DNA of 64,000 nucleotides from Caldimonas caldifontis (GCF_002930615.1 NZ_PSNX01000003.1:186001-250000), one strand, 5' to 3'; numbered from the stretch's first letter, positions 35,795 through 47,311 are shown. Notes: generated by a model from the sequence alone, not told the origin. Numbers and translations are program-made.

Positions 35795-36607
35795 ATGCTC
35801 TCCCGCCTTCGCCACCTCTTCCGCCGCTTCCGCGAGGCCCGCCTGGCCCAGGTGGCCGGCAGCCTCACCTTCACGACCCTGCTGTCGCTGGTGCCGCTGC
35901 TGGCGGTGGGCTTTGCGCTGTTCACCCACGTGCCCGCGCTACGGCCCTTCAAGCGTTCGCTCGAAGAGCTGTGGCTGGCCCACCTGCTGCCGCCCGACAT
36001 CGCCCGCTCGGTGCTGCAGCACCTGGGCCGCTTTGCCGACAACGCGCATGGCCTGACCTGGACCGGCTCGGCCTTCCTGCTGGTGGCCGCGCTGGCGCTG
36101 ATGCTCACGGTGGAAAACGCCCTCAATCAGATCTGGCAGGTGCGCCAGGGCCGGCCGTGGTTCAGGCGCCTGGCGCTGTACCTGCCCCTCATCGCGGCCG
36201 GCCCGCTGGTGCTGGGCGCCAGCCTGTGGGCCACCTCGCGGGCCCTGGCCGCCTCCAAGGGCTGGCTGCGCGAACTGCCACCCGCCGCCGAGTTCGTCAG
36301 GACGCTGGGCCCGGCCACGTTGAGCTTCGTCGCGCTGGCGCTGCTCTTCTACATCGTGCCCCACACGGCCGTGCGCCGCCGCGAGGCCCTGCTGGGCGGG
36401 CTGCTGGGTGCAGCGGGGCTGGAGGCCGGCAAGCAGGCCTTTGCCGCCTACGTGCTCAAGCTGCCCACCTACCAGACGGTGTACGGCAGCTTTGCGGTGG
36501 TGCCGGTCTTCCTGCTGTGGATCTACTGCTCCTGGGTCGTGACGCTGGCCGCGGCGCTGGTGGCCGCCAGCGTCGGGGTAGGGCCGGGTGGCCGTCGGCG
36601 TGCCTGA
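35795..36607 (+). CDS. YihY/BrkB-family inner-membrane protein
   Basis: This 270-residue membrane protein has about six helices. Conserved blocks are VAGSLTFTTLLSLVPLLAV near residue 20, LMLTVENALNQIWQV, and TYQTVYGSFAVVPVFLLWIY near 230. Once called RNase BN, the family is now considered a membrane protein of unclear role, possibly transport. It is divergent from slyX. ATG at 35795 fits the conserved N-terminal amphipathic segment. Confidence 0.9.
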   Translation: MLSRLRHLFRRFREARLAQVAGSLTFTTLLSLVPLLAVGFALFTHVPALRPFKRSLEELWLAHLLPPDIARSVLQHLGRFADNAHGLTWTGSAFLLVAALALMLTVENALNQIWQVRQGRPWFRRLALYLPLIAAGPLVLGASLWATSRALAASKGWLRELPPAAEFVRTLGPATLSFVALALLFYIVPHTAVRRREALLGGLLGAAGLEAGKQAFAAYVLKLPTYQTVYGSFAVVPVFLLWIYCSWVVTLAAALVAASVGVGPGGRRRA

Positions 36608-36626
36608 CGGCCTCGGCAACCCGGGC

Positions 36627-37049
36627 TCACAACACCATGCGCGTTTCCACCGCGATCCTGAACTCGCTGATGGACAGCCGGTCCGCCAGCGCCGACAGCC
36701 CGGACGCATCGCGCGCGGCGGCCTCCACCACCGCATCGTGCGGGCCCGACACCGACCACACCTGCCGGATCTCGGGCTGGGCCCTCAGGTAGGCCAGCAC
36801 CGGCGCACAGGGGCGGGCCGCAAAGCGCAGCAGCAACAGCGCACGGGCCGGCGTGGCTTCCCCGGGCCAGGCCACCTCCGCGTGGTAGCCACGGATCACG
36901 CCCACTTCCTCCAGGCGCCTCACGCGCGCCAGCACCGCCGTGCGCGACAGATGCACCCGCTCGCCCAGCTCGGTCATCGACACCCGCGCATTGGCCGCCA
37001 GCTCGGCCAGGATCCTGCGGTCGATCCGATCCAACGTGTCCACGGACAT
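36627..37049 (-). CDS. Lrp/AsnC-family regulator
   Basis: This 140-residue regulator has an N-terminal HTH (LDRIDRRILAELAANARVS, TELGERVHLSRTAVLARVRR). The C-terminal RAM/AsnC ligand domain contains EIRQVWSVSGPHDAVVEAAA. Such proteins form octamers and sense amino acids. It is divergent from the cupin gene and may regulate it. The target is otherwise unknown. Confidence 0.9.
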   Translation of the reverse strand: MSVDTLDRIDRRILAELAANARVSMTELGERVHLSRTAVLARVRRLEEVGVIRGYHAEVAWPGEATPARALLLLRFAARPCAPVLAYLRAQPEIRQVWSVSGPHDAVVEAAARDASGLSALADRLSISEFRIAVETRMVL

Positions 37050-37156
37050 GAGGCTCCTTGCGCTTTGAACGAAGCGTGCAGTGGCTCCGACGATTCGTCG
37101 GCCGCAAGACGGCGGCCAGCGCCTATCGTATCGGCAACGCAGCTTCACACCGCCCC

Positions 37157-37468
37157 ATGCGCAAGATCGACCCCCAGGGCTTCATCGGCCAGCAGGCCTG
37201 GCAGGCCCTCCACATCGACACCATCGAAGGCGCCACCGTGCGCCTGCATTGGACCGACCGGCCCTACCGCTGGCACGTGAACGACGGCGCGGAGGTGTTC
37301 GTGCCGCTGGATGGCAGCGTCACCATGCGCTACCGCCGCAACGGCCAGGAACATGCCCTGCTGCTGAACCCCGGCGACATCTGCCATGCGGAGGTCGGCG
37401 ACGAGCACGTCGCCGAACCGCATGGCGCCGTGCGCATCCTGGTGATCGAGAAGGCGGGCAGCGTCTAG
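37157..37468 (+). CDS. Small cupin-domain protein
   Basis: This 103-residue single-domain cupin has the barrel motifs [19 protein letters not shown] and [19 protein letters not shown]. One histidine and glutamate pair typical of metal ligands is present. The function is unknown; such proteins may act as sugar isomerases, dioxygenases or non-catalytic sensors. It is divergent from the Lrp-type regulator, with 107 bp between them. Its stop codon overlaps the end of a decayed gene on the other strand. Confidence 0.82.
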   Translation: MRKIDPQGFIGQQAWQALHIDTIEGATVRLHWTDRPYRWHVNDGAEVFVPLDGSVTMRYRRNGQEHALLLNPGDICHAEVGDEHVAEPHGAVRILVIEKAGSV

Positions 37469-37799
37469 GCCAGCTGCTCGGCGGGGCGCGTCCTCTCGGC
37501 GGCCACCTGCGCGAGCGCGGCCTCGGCCTCGCGAAAGGTCTGGGCAAAGCGTTCCGTCTCGTCGCTTTCGGCCGCGATCACCTGCACGTCGGTGATGCCG
37601 ATGAATTCCAGCGCCGCGCGCAACCAGGTGTCGGCGTGATTCAGGTGGGCTTCATGCCCGGGCCGAAGGCTCGCGCCAGTTCAGCGCCGAAGATGTGCTG
37701 CTTGTCTTCGCTGTGGTCCACGATCAGCACCGTGAGCTTGACCACGTCGCGCGGGCCGGCAATGAAGGCCAGGGCGCCGGCGCCCACAACGGTGGACAT
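37465..37799 (-). pseudogene. Broken gene with azoreductase-like C-terminus
   Basis: From 37799 a frame with a good ribosome site (GGAGAAG) encodes about 52 residues that I do not recognise (GALAFIAGPRDVVKLTV) and stops near 37641. In another frame about 37655-37465 encodes [20 protein letters not shown] followed by an alanine-rich helix. This resembles the C-terminus of FMN-dependent NADH-azoreductase (AzoR). The central part of that enzyme is missing. I read this as a remnant after deletion and frameshift. The N-terminal piece might be an unrelated small gene. Confidence 0.45.
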
Positions 37800-38090
37800 G
37801 GAAGCTTCTCCGTGTGGGCGTGTGAGTGGATCGCCCTTTTGACGACGGCCGGGCCCCTGCGGCTGTGACACCCCGGCAGGTTTCGCGACGCACTTGTTAC
37901 TCACACACCCGGGGCCCGCTGCGTAGATTGGCTTCCTGTCTCAACCCACAGGAAAGCCACCACGGCCAACATCGTTCATCGCATCGGCATCCATGCCCCC
38001 GCCGCGCGCGTCAACCAGGCGCTCGCCACCCGCAAGCCCCGTGCGCTACAGTGCAGTGGCAAAGCCCTCCACCTTCCGCTGTCGCCGCCC
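37800..38090. other. Intergenic stretch with no recognised gene
   Basis: Between the azoreductase-like remnant and the metallophosphoesterase I see no convincing gene or RNA element. It should hold the promoter of the phosphoesterase gene. Confidence 0.4.
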
Positions 38091-38840
38091 ATGGTCACCG
38101 CCACCACCCTCGCCGTCGTTTCCGACATCCACGGCAACCTGCCCGCACTGCAGGCAGTGGTCGATGATGCCCACGCGCTGGGCATCCGCCACTTCATCAA
38201 CCTCGGCGACTCGCTCTCGGGCCCGCTCTACCCACGCGAGACGGCCGAGTACCTGATGTCGGTGGACTGGCTGCAGATCCGCGGCAACCACGAACGCCAG
38301 GTGCTGGGCGAGGGGATCTCACAGCGCGGGCCGTCCGACCAGTTCACCTACGACGCGCTGGACGACACCCACCTCGCCTGGATCCGCAGCCTGCCCACCA
38401 CGGCCTGGTGGAGCCCCGACGTCTACCTGTGCCACGGCACGCCGCACTCCGATCTCGAATACCTGCTGGAGGGCTTCGAGGGCACGCGCTTTCATGAGCG
38501 CACCCCCGAGCAGGTGCAGCCCCTCGTCGAAGGGGTGAACGCGCAGGTGGTGCTGTGCGGCCACTCCCACCTGCCGCGTGTCCTGCGTGTGCCCCACGGC
38601 CCCCTGGTGGTGAACCCCGGCAGCGTCGGCCTGCAGGCCTACGACGACGAACACCCCGTCTACCACCAGGTCGTCAACGGCGACCCGATGGCCCGCTACG
38701 CCGTCCTGCGCCACACCGACGCCGGCTGGCAGGCCGAGATCCGCAAGGTGGCTTATGCGTGCGAAGCGGTGGCCGACCTGGCGCAGGCGCGGGGGCGCAA
38801 GGATTGGGTCGAGGCCTTGAGGACGGGGCGGTTGGGGTGA
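38091..38840 (+). CDS. Metallophosphoesterase (YfcE-like)
   Basis: This 249-residue calcineurin-like phosphoesterase has all five metal-site blocks: SDIHGN (residues 11-16), NLGDSLSGP, RGNHERQ, LCHGTPHS and CGHSHLPRV. Substrates of the family are phosphomonoesters or phosphodiesters, and the exact one here is unknown. It stands alone, with an ATG at 38091 just before the core fold. Slightly lower GC genes of the hip module follow on the other strand. Confidence 0.9.
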   Translation: MVTATTLAVVSDIHGNLPALQAVVDDAHALGIRHFINLGDSLSGPLYPRETAEYLMSVDWLQIRGNHERQVLGEGISQRGPSDQFTYDALDDTHLAWIRSLPTTAWWSPDVYLCHGTPHSDLEYLLEGFEGTRFHERTPEQVQPLVEGVNAQVVLCGHSHLPRVLRVPHGPLVVNPGSVGLQAYDDEHPVYHQVVNGDPMARYAVLRHTDAGWQAEIRKVAYACEAVADLAQARGRKDWVEALRTGRLG

Positions 38841-38887
38841 GGGGTAGCCATCGCATCTGGCTGCAGGGTGCTCTGTGCAGCGCTCCC

Positions 38888-40279
38888 CTAAGGCAGGAGC
38901 CTCGCCGCCATCTCGGGCAGCACGATATGACGAAGCGCTCGCAGGACTGCGAGCTGCTGCGCTTTCTCCTGGGGTGGCAGCTGCGCCGGCAAGCCTTCTT
39001 GTTGCGAGTCCTGCTCTGAGTCGAGCGCATCAAAGGCACCAAGGACGCGGGCCACGACTTCACGGATGGTCCGAACGGCCAGTTTCTCAGGCACACCGAG
39101 AACCTGGCCGGCGGCCAGCACGGCCTGAGGCGTCACCTGGTCGAAGCGCGTGACGTCCTTCGATAGATGGACGGCCAGAGGCACCTGGGGCCACTTCCCG
39201 TTGTCGTCTGCAAACGCTCGGGTGTGGTAGACCCCGGTGGCCAGCAAGTCGTAGTGAGGGGAGAGGGCGATTCGACCCGGGGTGACCAGGAACGACAGGT
39301 TCTTCAGATGGCAGTCGTCGTTGGCCACGAGAAGGTTGAAGACCAGCCAGCGAAAGAGCAGCACGGGTGTCGTGAGCTTGTCAGAGCAGGCCTGAGAAAC
39401 CTCTCGCAGGGCTTGGACGTCCTTTCCGTACTTGAACACCCGCGACTTGTTGAGCAGCTGACAGGCGTCAATGGCGTGCACGCGCTGCACCTCAGGTGGC
39501 GCTGTACCGGATTCCGGTGCCAACGCGGCACGGTCAAATCGGCGGTCAAACCGTTCAATGGCGTAGACCGGCTGTGGAACGTGCAGCAACTCCACGGCTG
39601 GCACATCCAGCTTTGCGGAGGCTGCCAGCTTCATGGTGAGCCATTCCAGGTAGGCCGAGGCGGGGTAGGTCTCGCTCGAAGGGTGGTCTGGCTTGAGGAT
39701 GTGGGTGGAGGGCATCGCGCCCACCGGCTCGTAGACGTCCTGGCCCTTGAGCACCGCCAACATCTTGTGTTGTGCCCCGGCCAGCGACATGCGCTTGGGC
39801 GCCTCCCTCGTCAACGTGGAGCGAGGCAACCCGCGTATTCGTTGGCTCAGCGCCTCATAGGGCAAGGGCTTCAGTGCAGGATGGGTCGCAGGCTCCTGGC
39901 CTTGCGGCAACAGCGTCAAGGAGCCCGCTGACTCGGCACCCAGATACTCCAACAGCGCGAAGGCATCCTCGTGATGGCGCAGCTTGGCGTCCGCCGCAAC
40001 GAGCTCGCGCAGCTTCTCTTCGGGCAACAAGTTGTCGAAGTACCACTGCACCGGCCGAAGCGTGGCCCCGTCGCGGTGCAGCAGCTGGCCGCGCGGCAGG
40101 GCCGGGCTGAGGTCAAAGCTGTCTTCTCGAGCGGCCCATTCCGGGAGGTAGGCAAGGGCCCAGAGGTCGTTGTCCTCATGCAGCGTGCCAACGCGGACCT
40201 GGTTGATGAAGATGTTGAGCCGGCGGCCCCCTGGGGGCAGCGCGTCTTTCGTCGCATCAGTCACCAGCGTTGGCCCCAT
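38888..40279 (-). CDS. hipA: HipA-family serine/threonine kinase toxin
   Basis: This 463-residue kinase is of the HipA type, which phosphorylates targets such as glutamyl-tRNA synthetase. The N-terminal HipA domain (LNIFINQVRVGTLHEDNDLW) is followed by the kinase core. MSLAGAQHKMLAVL carries the nucleotide-binding loop, LVANDDCHLKNLSFL the catalytic Asp and Asn, and SPHYDLLAT the metal-binding Asp. The start ATG (40279) lies inside the 3' end of hipB by 23 bp, the normal toxin-antitoxin arrangement. It sits beside gyrB, 0.5 kb from the origin block. Confidence 0.92.
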   Translation of the reverse strand: MGPTLVTDATKDALPPGGRRLNIFINQVRVGTLHEDNDLWALAYLPEWAAREDSFDLSPALPRGQLLHRDGATLRPVQWYFDNLLPEEKLRELVAADAKLRHHEDAFALLEYLGAESAGSLTLLPQGQEPATHPALKPLPYEALSQRIRGLPRSTLTREAPKRMSLAGAQHKMLAVLKGQDVYEPVGAMPSTHILKPDHPSSETYPASAYLEWLTMKLAASAKLDVPAVELLHVPQPVYAIERFDRRFDRAALAPESGTAPPEVQRVHAIDACQLLNKSRVFKYGKDVQALREVSQACSDKLTTPVLLFRWLVFNLLVANDDCHLKNLSFLVTPGRIALSPHYDLLATGVYHTRAFADDNGKWPQVPLAVHLSKDVTRFDQVTPQAVLAAGQVLGVPEKLAVRTIREVVARVLGAFDALDSEQDSQQEGLPAQLPPQEKAQQLAVLRALRHIVLPEMAARLLP

Positions 40280-40613
40280 CCGTTCCGGCCTTCATCGACT
40301 CGCTGCCTTTCGCAAGGGCAGGACGCTTGCGACTCTGCCGACTCGCCCGGCGCAACTGGGCCTTGCTCAGTTCGTCCCGGTAGGACAGCACCTCCGACTC
40401 CGGAAGCTCCAGGACCACCTTCACGCCCAGACGCTGCAGCAACTCCAAGACCCTGCCCATCTGCACGGTCGCCTTGCCGTTTTCCAGATCGGTCATGAAC
40501 TGCTTGCTCACCCCCGCCGTGAGCGCGAAGTCGTCGATGCGAATGCCCGCTCGCTTGCGCAGAGTTCGGATGGCAACGCCTGCTTCCAGGACCGAGGTCA
40601 AAGGGATGCCCAT
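40257..40613 (-). CDS. hipB: HipB-type antitoxin, XRE HTH regulator
   Basis: This 118-residue DNA-binding antitoxin has an HTH at about residues 10-65 (IRTLRKRAGIRIDDFAL, GVSKQFMTDLENGKATVQM). The C-terminal tail is rich in Arg and Lys. It should neutralise HipA and repress the operon. ATG at 40613 fits the family start. A GTG at 40631 would add six residues. Two direct repeats just upstream, 40614-40631 and 40685-40701, are candidate HipB sites. Confidence 0.9.
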   Translation of the reverse strand: MGIPLTSVLEAGVAIRTLRKRAGIRIDDFALTAGVSKQFMTDLENGKATVQMGRVLELLQRLGVKVVLELPESEVLSYRDELSKAQLRRASRQSRKRPALAKGSESMKAGTDGANAGD

Positions 40614-40631
40614 GAGTATTCCTACGTTCAC
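40614..40631 (-). promoter_or_regulatory. Candidate HipB operator, copy 1
   Basis: On the minus strand GTGAACGTAGGAATACTC directly precedes the hipB ATG. A near copy lies about 70 bp upstream. The pair brackets the likely promoter. Confidence 0.45.
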
Positions 40632-40684
40632 AGGAGTTGTACTCTGACACAGGTCACGTATCTAGAACATTCCTTTGACCGCAG

Positions 40685-40701
40685 GAATATTCTGCGTTCA
40701 C
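40685..40701 (-). promoter_or_regulatory. Candidate HipB operator, copy 2
   Basis: On the minus strand GTGAACGCAGAATATTC matches copy 1 with one base missing and two changed. It contains the palindrome GAATATTC. Confidence 0.45.
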
Positions 40702-40796
40702 GGCCTCTTTTCGTTCAATGTTCTTACGGTGTGAGGAACTTCTGAAGCTGGGTGATGGGCGTCGATGACAAGCTATGGGTGCTGGCTACAACAACC

Positions 40797-43313
<2,517 letters not shown>

Positions 43314-43376
43314 TCAAACATGCATGCCCGCGCGTGGCGGGCATCGGGAAACAGGGGCTGGGCTGGGGGGTGAGCC

Positions 43377-44483
43377 TCAGATCCGCATGGGCATCACGAC
43401 ATACTTGAAGCCGTTGTCGTCGGGGATGGTGATCAGCGCGCTGGAGTTGGCGTCCTGCAGCTCGACCTTCACCATCTCCTGGCTCATGTTGGCCAGGGCA
43501 TCGACCAGGTAGGTCACGTTGAAGCCGATCTCGATGGTGTCGCCACCGTAATCGATCTCCAGCTCCTCCTTGGCCTCTTCCTGTTCGGCATTGCTCGAGG
43601 CGATGCGCAGGGTACCGGGCTCGATGTTCACGCGCACGCCCTTGAACTTCTCGCTCGTGAGGATGGCCGCGCGCTGCAGGCTGGCCAGCAGCGCCGCACG
43701 GCCCAGCGTGACGCTGTTCTTGTGGTTCTTGGGGATGACGCGGTTGTAGTCGGGGAACTTGCCTTCCACGAGCTTGGTGACGAACTCCATGCCCGAGAAG
43801 CTGAACTTGGCCTGGTTGCCGGCAAAGCGCATCTCGATGGGGGTGTCCTCATCCTTGAGCAGGCGCTGCAGCTCCAGCACGGTCTTGCGCGGCAGGATCA
43901 CCTCCTGGCGCGGCATCTCCACTTCCAGCGTGGCGCTGGCCAGGGCCAGGCGGTGGCCGTCGGTGGCCACGAGCGTGAGCTGCTTGCCTTCGGCCACGAA
44001 GAGGATGCCGTTGAGGTAGTAGCGGATGTCGTGCACGGCCATCGCGAAGTGCACCTGCCCGATCAGGCTCTTGAGCGTCTTCTGCGGCACGCTGAAGCTC
44101 GGGCCGAAGTCGGCGGCTTCCTGCACCAGCGGGAAGTCCTCGGCCGGCAGGGTCTGCAGTGTGAAGCGGCTTTTACCGCCTTGCAGCGTGAGCTTGTTCT
44201 GGTTGGCCGAAAGCGACACCACCTGGTCGGCCGGCAGCGAGCGCAGGATGTCGATGAGCTTGCGCGCGCCCACCGAGGTGCTGAAGTTGCCGGCATCGCC
44301 CTCCAGTTCGGCCGTGGTGCGCACCTGGATCTCCAGGTCGCTGGTGGTGAACTCCACCTGGGCTCCGGTCTTGCGGATGAGCACATTGGCCAGGATGGGC
44401 AGGGTGTGGCGGCGCTCCACGATGCCGGAGACGGCCTGGAGGGCGCCGAGCACTTTGTCCTGGGGTGCTTTCAACACAATCAT
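43377..44483 (-). CDS. dnaN: DNA polymerase III beta subunit (sliding clamp)
   Basis: This 368-residue protein forms the ring-shaped dimer that tethers polymerase III. It shows the three-fold clamp repeats. The N-terminal APQDKVLGALQAVSGIVERR, the central FLVAEGKQLTLVATDGHRLAL-like segment and the C-terminal NGFKYVVMPMRI are diagnostic. It starts 259 bp downstream of dnaA, and gyrB follows it. Confidence 0.98.
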   Translation of the reverse strand: MIVLKAPQDKVLGALQAVSGIVERRHTLPILANVLIRKTGAQVEFTTSDLEIQVRTTAELEGDAGNFSTSVGARKLIDILRSLPADQVVSLSANQNKLTLQGGKSRFTLQTLPAEDFPLVQEAADFGPSFSVPQKTLKSLIGQVHFAMAVHDIRYYLNGILFVAEGKQLTLVATDGHRLALASATLEVEMPRQEVILPRKTVLELQRLLKDEDTPIEMRFAGNQAKFSFSGMEFVTKLVEGKFPDYNRVIPKNHKNSVTLGRAALLASLQRAAILTSEKFKGVRVNIEPGTLRIASSNAEQEEAKEELEIDYGGDTIEIGFNVTYLVDALANMSQEMVKVELQDANSSALITIPDDNGFKYVVMPMRI

Positions 44484-44742
44484 GTGAACCTCTTAAGGTG
44501 GTAGCCGTAGTAGGGGGCCGTTGTTTTTGTGGAGAACGCTATTTTGTCTTGTTCGATCAAGGGCTTGGCGCAAGGACAAGCCTGTGGGGGGTGCCGGGGG
44601 AAGCCCGCGCGCTGACCGACAACAACTTCGCAAAAGCGGCCGATCCTGTGGACAAGGCGGAGCTTGTTCCAGAGTTGTCCCCAGCTTTGTGCTTTGACAA
44701 CAAGCCCCCCCTTGGTGCTGATGGCGCGTGTCATGGTCGGTG
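44484..44742. other. dnaA-dnaN intergenic region, oriC candidate
   Basis: This 259-bp gap contains several DnaA-box-like 9-mers. Examples are TTGTCCACA on the minus strand within CTGTGGACAAG near 44648, and variants near 44528 (TTGTGGAGAA) and 44675 (TTGTCCCCA). None is a perfect TTATCCACA. It also must hold the dnaN promoter. It is one of two origin candidates flanking dnaA. Confidence 0.45.
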
Positions 44743-46149
44743 TCAGCCCTTGAGGGTCTGCTCCAGCACGTGCAACTGCTGGTTCAGCTCAGTGTTCTTG
44801 CTGCGTTCGCCACCGATCTTGCGCACCGCGTGCAGCACGGTGGTGTGGTCGCGTCCGCCAAAGAGCTCGCCGATCTCGGGCAGGCTCTTCTGCGTCAGTT
44901 CCTTGGCCAGGTACATCGCGATCTGGCGCGGTCGGGCGATGGAGGCGGGCCGCTTCTTGGAATACATGTCGGCGACCTTGATCTTGTAGAAGTCGGCCAC
45001 CGTCTTCTGGATGTTCTCGACCGAGATCTGCCGGTTCTGGATCGAGAGCAAGTCCTTGAGTGCCTCGCGGGCCAGGGCGATGTTGATTTCCTTGTGGGAA
45101 AACCGTGAATAAGCCAGGATCTTGCGCAACGCGCCTTCGAGTTCGCGCACGTTGGCGCGCACGTTCTTGGCCACGAAGAAGGCCACGTCCTCGGGCATCT
45201 GGGCGCCTTCGGTCTCGGCCTTCTTGATCAGGATGGCCACGCGCATCTCCAGCTCGGGCGGCTCGATGGCCACGGTGAGGCCGGAGTCGAAGCGGCTGGT
45301 CAGGCGCTCGTCGATGTCCACCAACCCCTTGGGGTAGGTGTCGCTGGTCATGATGATGTGGGCCTTCTTGGCCAGCAGGGCCTCGAAGGCGTTGAAGAAC
45401 TCTTCCTGGGTGCGGTCCTTGCCGGCGAAGAACTGCACGTCGTCGATCAGCAGCAGGTCGAGCTGGTGGTACTTGGCCTTGAGCTCGTCGAAGGTCTTGC
45501 GCTGGTAGTTCTTCACCACGTCGGAGATGAACTGCTCGGCGTGCAGGTAGAGCACCTTGGCATCGGGCCGGTCGGCCAGCAGGGCATTGCCCACGGCGTT
45601 CATCAGGTGGGTCTTGCCCAGGCCCACGCCACCGTAGATGAAGAGCGGGTTGTACATCTGGCCCGGCGCCCCGGCCACATGCAGCGCGGCGGTGCGCGCC
45701 ATCTGGTTGGCCCGCCCGGGCACCAGGGTGTCGAAGGTCAGGCTGGGGTTGAGCCGGTTGCGCGAGGGCTGGGAGGCCGGTGCGGGAGCCGGACTGACCA
45801 CGGGGGGAGCCACGGCGTGCCCGTTGTGGCTGCCGTTCAGTCCCTGGGGCAGGGCGTGCACCGCCGCAGCCACCGGGCGCGGTGAAAGGGCTTCACGGGG
45901 CGCCAGGCTCAATTCGAGCCGCATGGGCTGCCCGTTCAGTTCGGCCAGCAAGGCCTCGATACGGGCGGCGTACTGGTTGCGGATCCAGTCGAGCTTGAAG
46001 CGGTTGGGCACGCGCACCGACATGACCGGCCCGGCCTCGGTGTGCGTGACGAGGCCTGCGGGCAGCGGTCGGATCCAGGTGGCGAATTGCTGTTCGGGCA
46101 GTTCGGTGGCGAGTCGTTCGCAGCACCGCTGCCACAAGTCGGAGCTCAT
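44743..46149 (-). CDS. dnaA: Chromosomal replication initiator DnaA
   Basis: This 468-residue initiator has domain I (residues 1-85, [21 protein letters not shown]) and a proline-rich domain II linker at about 85-130. The AAA+ domain III has Walker A GGVGLGKT at 173-180, Walker [13 protein letters not shown], and the sensor regions. DNA-binding domain IV carries the [15 protein letters not shown] signature near 435. It is divergent from rpmH, which is the ancestral origin arrangement. Both flanking gaps contain DnaA-box-like sequences, so autoregulation is likely. Confidence 0.98.
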   Translation of the reverse strand: MSSDLWQRCCERLATELPEQQFATWIRPLPAGLVTHTEAGPVMSVRVPNRFKLDWIRNQYAARIEALLAELNGQPMRLELSLAPREALSPRPVAAAVHALPQGLNGSHNGHAVAPPVVSPAPAPASQPSRNRLNPSLTFDTLVPGRANQMARTAALHVAGAPGQMYNPLFIYGGVGLGKTHLMNAVGNALLADRPDAKVLYLHAEQFISDVVKNYQRKTFDELKAKYHQLDLLLIDDVQFFAGKDRTQEEFFNAFEALLAKKAHIIMTSDTYPKGLVDIDERLTSRFDSGLTVAIEPPELEMRVAILIKKAETEGAQMPEDVAFFVAKNVRANVRELEGALRKILAYSRFSHKEINIALAREALKDLLSIQNRQISVENIQKTVADFYKIKVADMYSKKRPASIARPRQIAMYLAKELTQKSLPEIGELFGGRDHTTVLHAVRKIGGERSKNTELNQQLHVLEQTLKG

Positions 46150-46388
46150 GGAGTTGTGGAAAACTTTTTCTTGGAGCCGGGCGATTCTAGCCCCGACGAG
46201 GGCCTGAGGGGGGACTTATCCACAGAAAATGTGCCCGGGCAAACCCCCAGGCCAACGCCAGGTATCGTGCGCAAGTCATTGACCTGAAAGGGGGTGTTTG
46301 GTGTAATTGAGGGTTTCCCGAATTCGGGCGACTTCGTCGAACTCATCCATTCGCGCCCTCCGGGCGGAGTGCTCCGAGAGGATCCATC
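46150..46388. other. dnaA-rpmH intergenic region, oriC candidate
   Basis: This 239-bp divergent region has a perfect DnaA box TTATCCACA at 46216-46224 (plus strand). It also has a one-mismatch box TTTTCCACA on the minus strand near 46153-46161, next to the dnaA start. The rpmH promoter lies at its right side. Together with 44484-44742 it is where oriC should be. Confidence 0.5.
46279..46307 (+). promoter_or_regulatory. Sigma-70 type promoter of rpmH
   Basis: TTGACC (46279-46284) and TGTAAT (46302-46307) are separated by 17 bp, 81 bp before the rpmH ATG. This is close to the sigma-70 consensus. Confidence 0.65.
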
Positions 46389-46523
46389 ATGAAACGCTCT
46401 TACCAACCTTCCAAGGTCCGTCGTGCGCGCACGCACGGCTTCCTGGTGCGCATGAAGACCAAGGGTGGCCGCAAGGTCATCAACGCTCGTCGCGCCAAGG
46501 GCCGCAAGCGCCTGGCCGTCTGA
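46389..46523 (+). CDS. rpmH: Ribosomal protein bL34
   Basis: This 44-residue very basic protein begins [18 protein letters not shown] and ends [11 protein letters not shown], the full bL34 signature. It is a component of the large ribosomal subunit. It starts the rpmH-rnpA-yidD-yidC-mnmE series, the usual partner of dnaA. Confidence 0.98.
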   Translation: MKRSYQPSKVRRARTHGFLVRMKTKGGRKVINARRAKGRKRLAV

Positions 46524-46565
46524 TCCCGCGCGGCGAGCGCCGGGTTGGCCCCGTCCTCGACGCCT

Positions 46566-47015
46566 GTGGGCCTGGTGCGACTCAAGCGTCGCGCCGATTT
46601 CGAACGGGTGCTGGGGGCTGGCGGCCCGGCCATCGTGGCCCGCAGCCCGCATTTCGTGCTGCACCACTTGCGTGAATCCGGCCAGTTGTCAACAGGGTCT
46701 GCCCCTGACAGTGGCCCGCTTGTGGATGGCTCGATGGCCTTGCCCCGGCGGCTGTGCGTGGGGGTGGTGATTCCGAAGCGCTGGGCGCGTCGGGCCGTCA
46801 CCCGCAACGTGCTGAAGCGGCAGATGTACGCAGCCTTCGCGCGCTACCAACACGTCCTGCCCGGCGGGATGTGGGTGGCGCGCTTGCGCTCGTCCTTTGA
46901 TCGCAGCCAGTTTCCCAGTGCGGATTCGCCCGCTTTGCGCCAGGCCGTGCGTGTCGAGATCGATGCACTGATGGCCGGTGCCGCGCGGCGTCTGGGCCTG
47001 GGGGGCCAGCCATGA
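46566..47015 (+). CDS. rnpA: Ribonuclease P protein component
   Basis: This roughly 149-residue basic protein assists the RNase P RNA in maturing tRNA 5' ends. The core shows LKRRADFERVL at the start, and VGVVIPKRWARRAVTRNVLKR with the conserved RNR-like segment. There is no ATG. GTG at 46566 begins right at the conserved core, while TTG at 46545 would add seven residues. A 20-25 residue insertion near residue 45 (SGQLSTGSAPDSGPLVDGSM) is common in this group. The stop overlaps the yidD start. Confidence 0.94.
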   Translation: MGLVRLKRRADFERVLGAGGPAIVARSPHFVLHHLRESGQLSTGSAPDSGPLVDGSMALPRRLCVGVVIPKRWARRAVTRNVLKRQMYAAFARYQHVLPGGMWVARLRSSFDRSQFPSADSPALRQAVRVEIDALMAGAARRLGLGGQP

Positions 47016-47311
47016 TGGCCGGGGCCCTCAAGGCGATGGTGCGCGGCTACCAGCTGCTTTTCAGTGCCTGGGTGGGGGGCGACTGCCGTTTCGAGCCCAC
47101 CTGCTCGGCCTATGCGCTGCAGGCGCTCGACCGCCACGGCGCGGCCGCGGGCAGTTACCTGGCCGCCCGCCGCCTGCTGCGCTGCCACCCCTGGTGCGAG
47201 GGTGGCCACGACCCGGTGCCTGCGCGGCGACCGGGCCTGTTCTCCCGCCATGTCGAGCCCGGTCCCGTGCCGGGCGCCACGTCCAATTCCACCAGCGAGT
47301 CGTCTCCATGA
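47012..47311 (+). CDS. yidD: Membrane protein insertion efficiency factor YidD
   Basis: This 99-residue small membrane-associated protein has the YidD signature: MVRGYQLLFSAWVGGDCRFEP, then TCSAYALQALDRHG, and CHPWCEGGHDPVP. It helps YidC insert membrane proteins. It overlaps rnpA upstream and yidC downstream as ATGA-type junctions, so the three genes are translationally coupled. Confidence 0.96.
   Translation: MMAGALKAMVRGYQLLFSAWVGGDCRFEPTCSAYALQALDRHGAAAGSYLAARRLLRCHPWCEGGHDPVPARRPGLFSRHVEPGPVPGATSNSTSESSP

Noticed and set aside
37641-37904. An 87-codon minus-strand frame as a complete new gene
   Set aside because: Only the part from 37799 has a ribosome site. It ends where the azoreductase-like frame begins, so I treat it as part of a broken locus.
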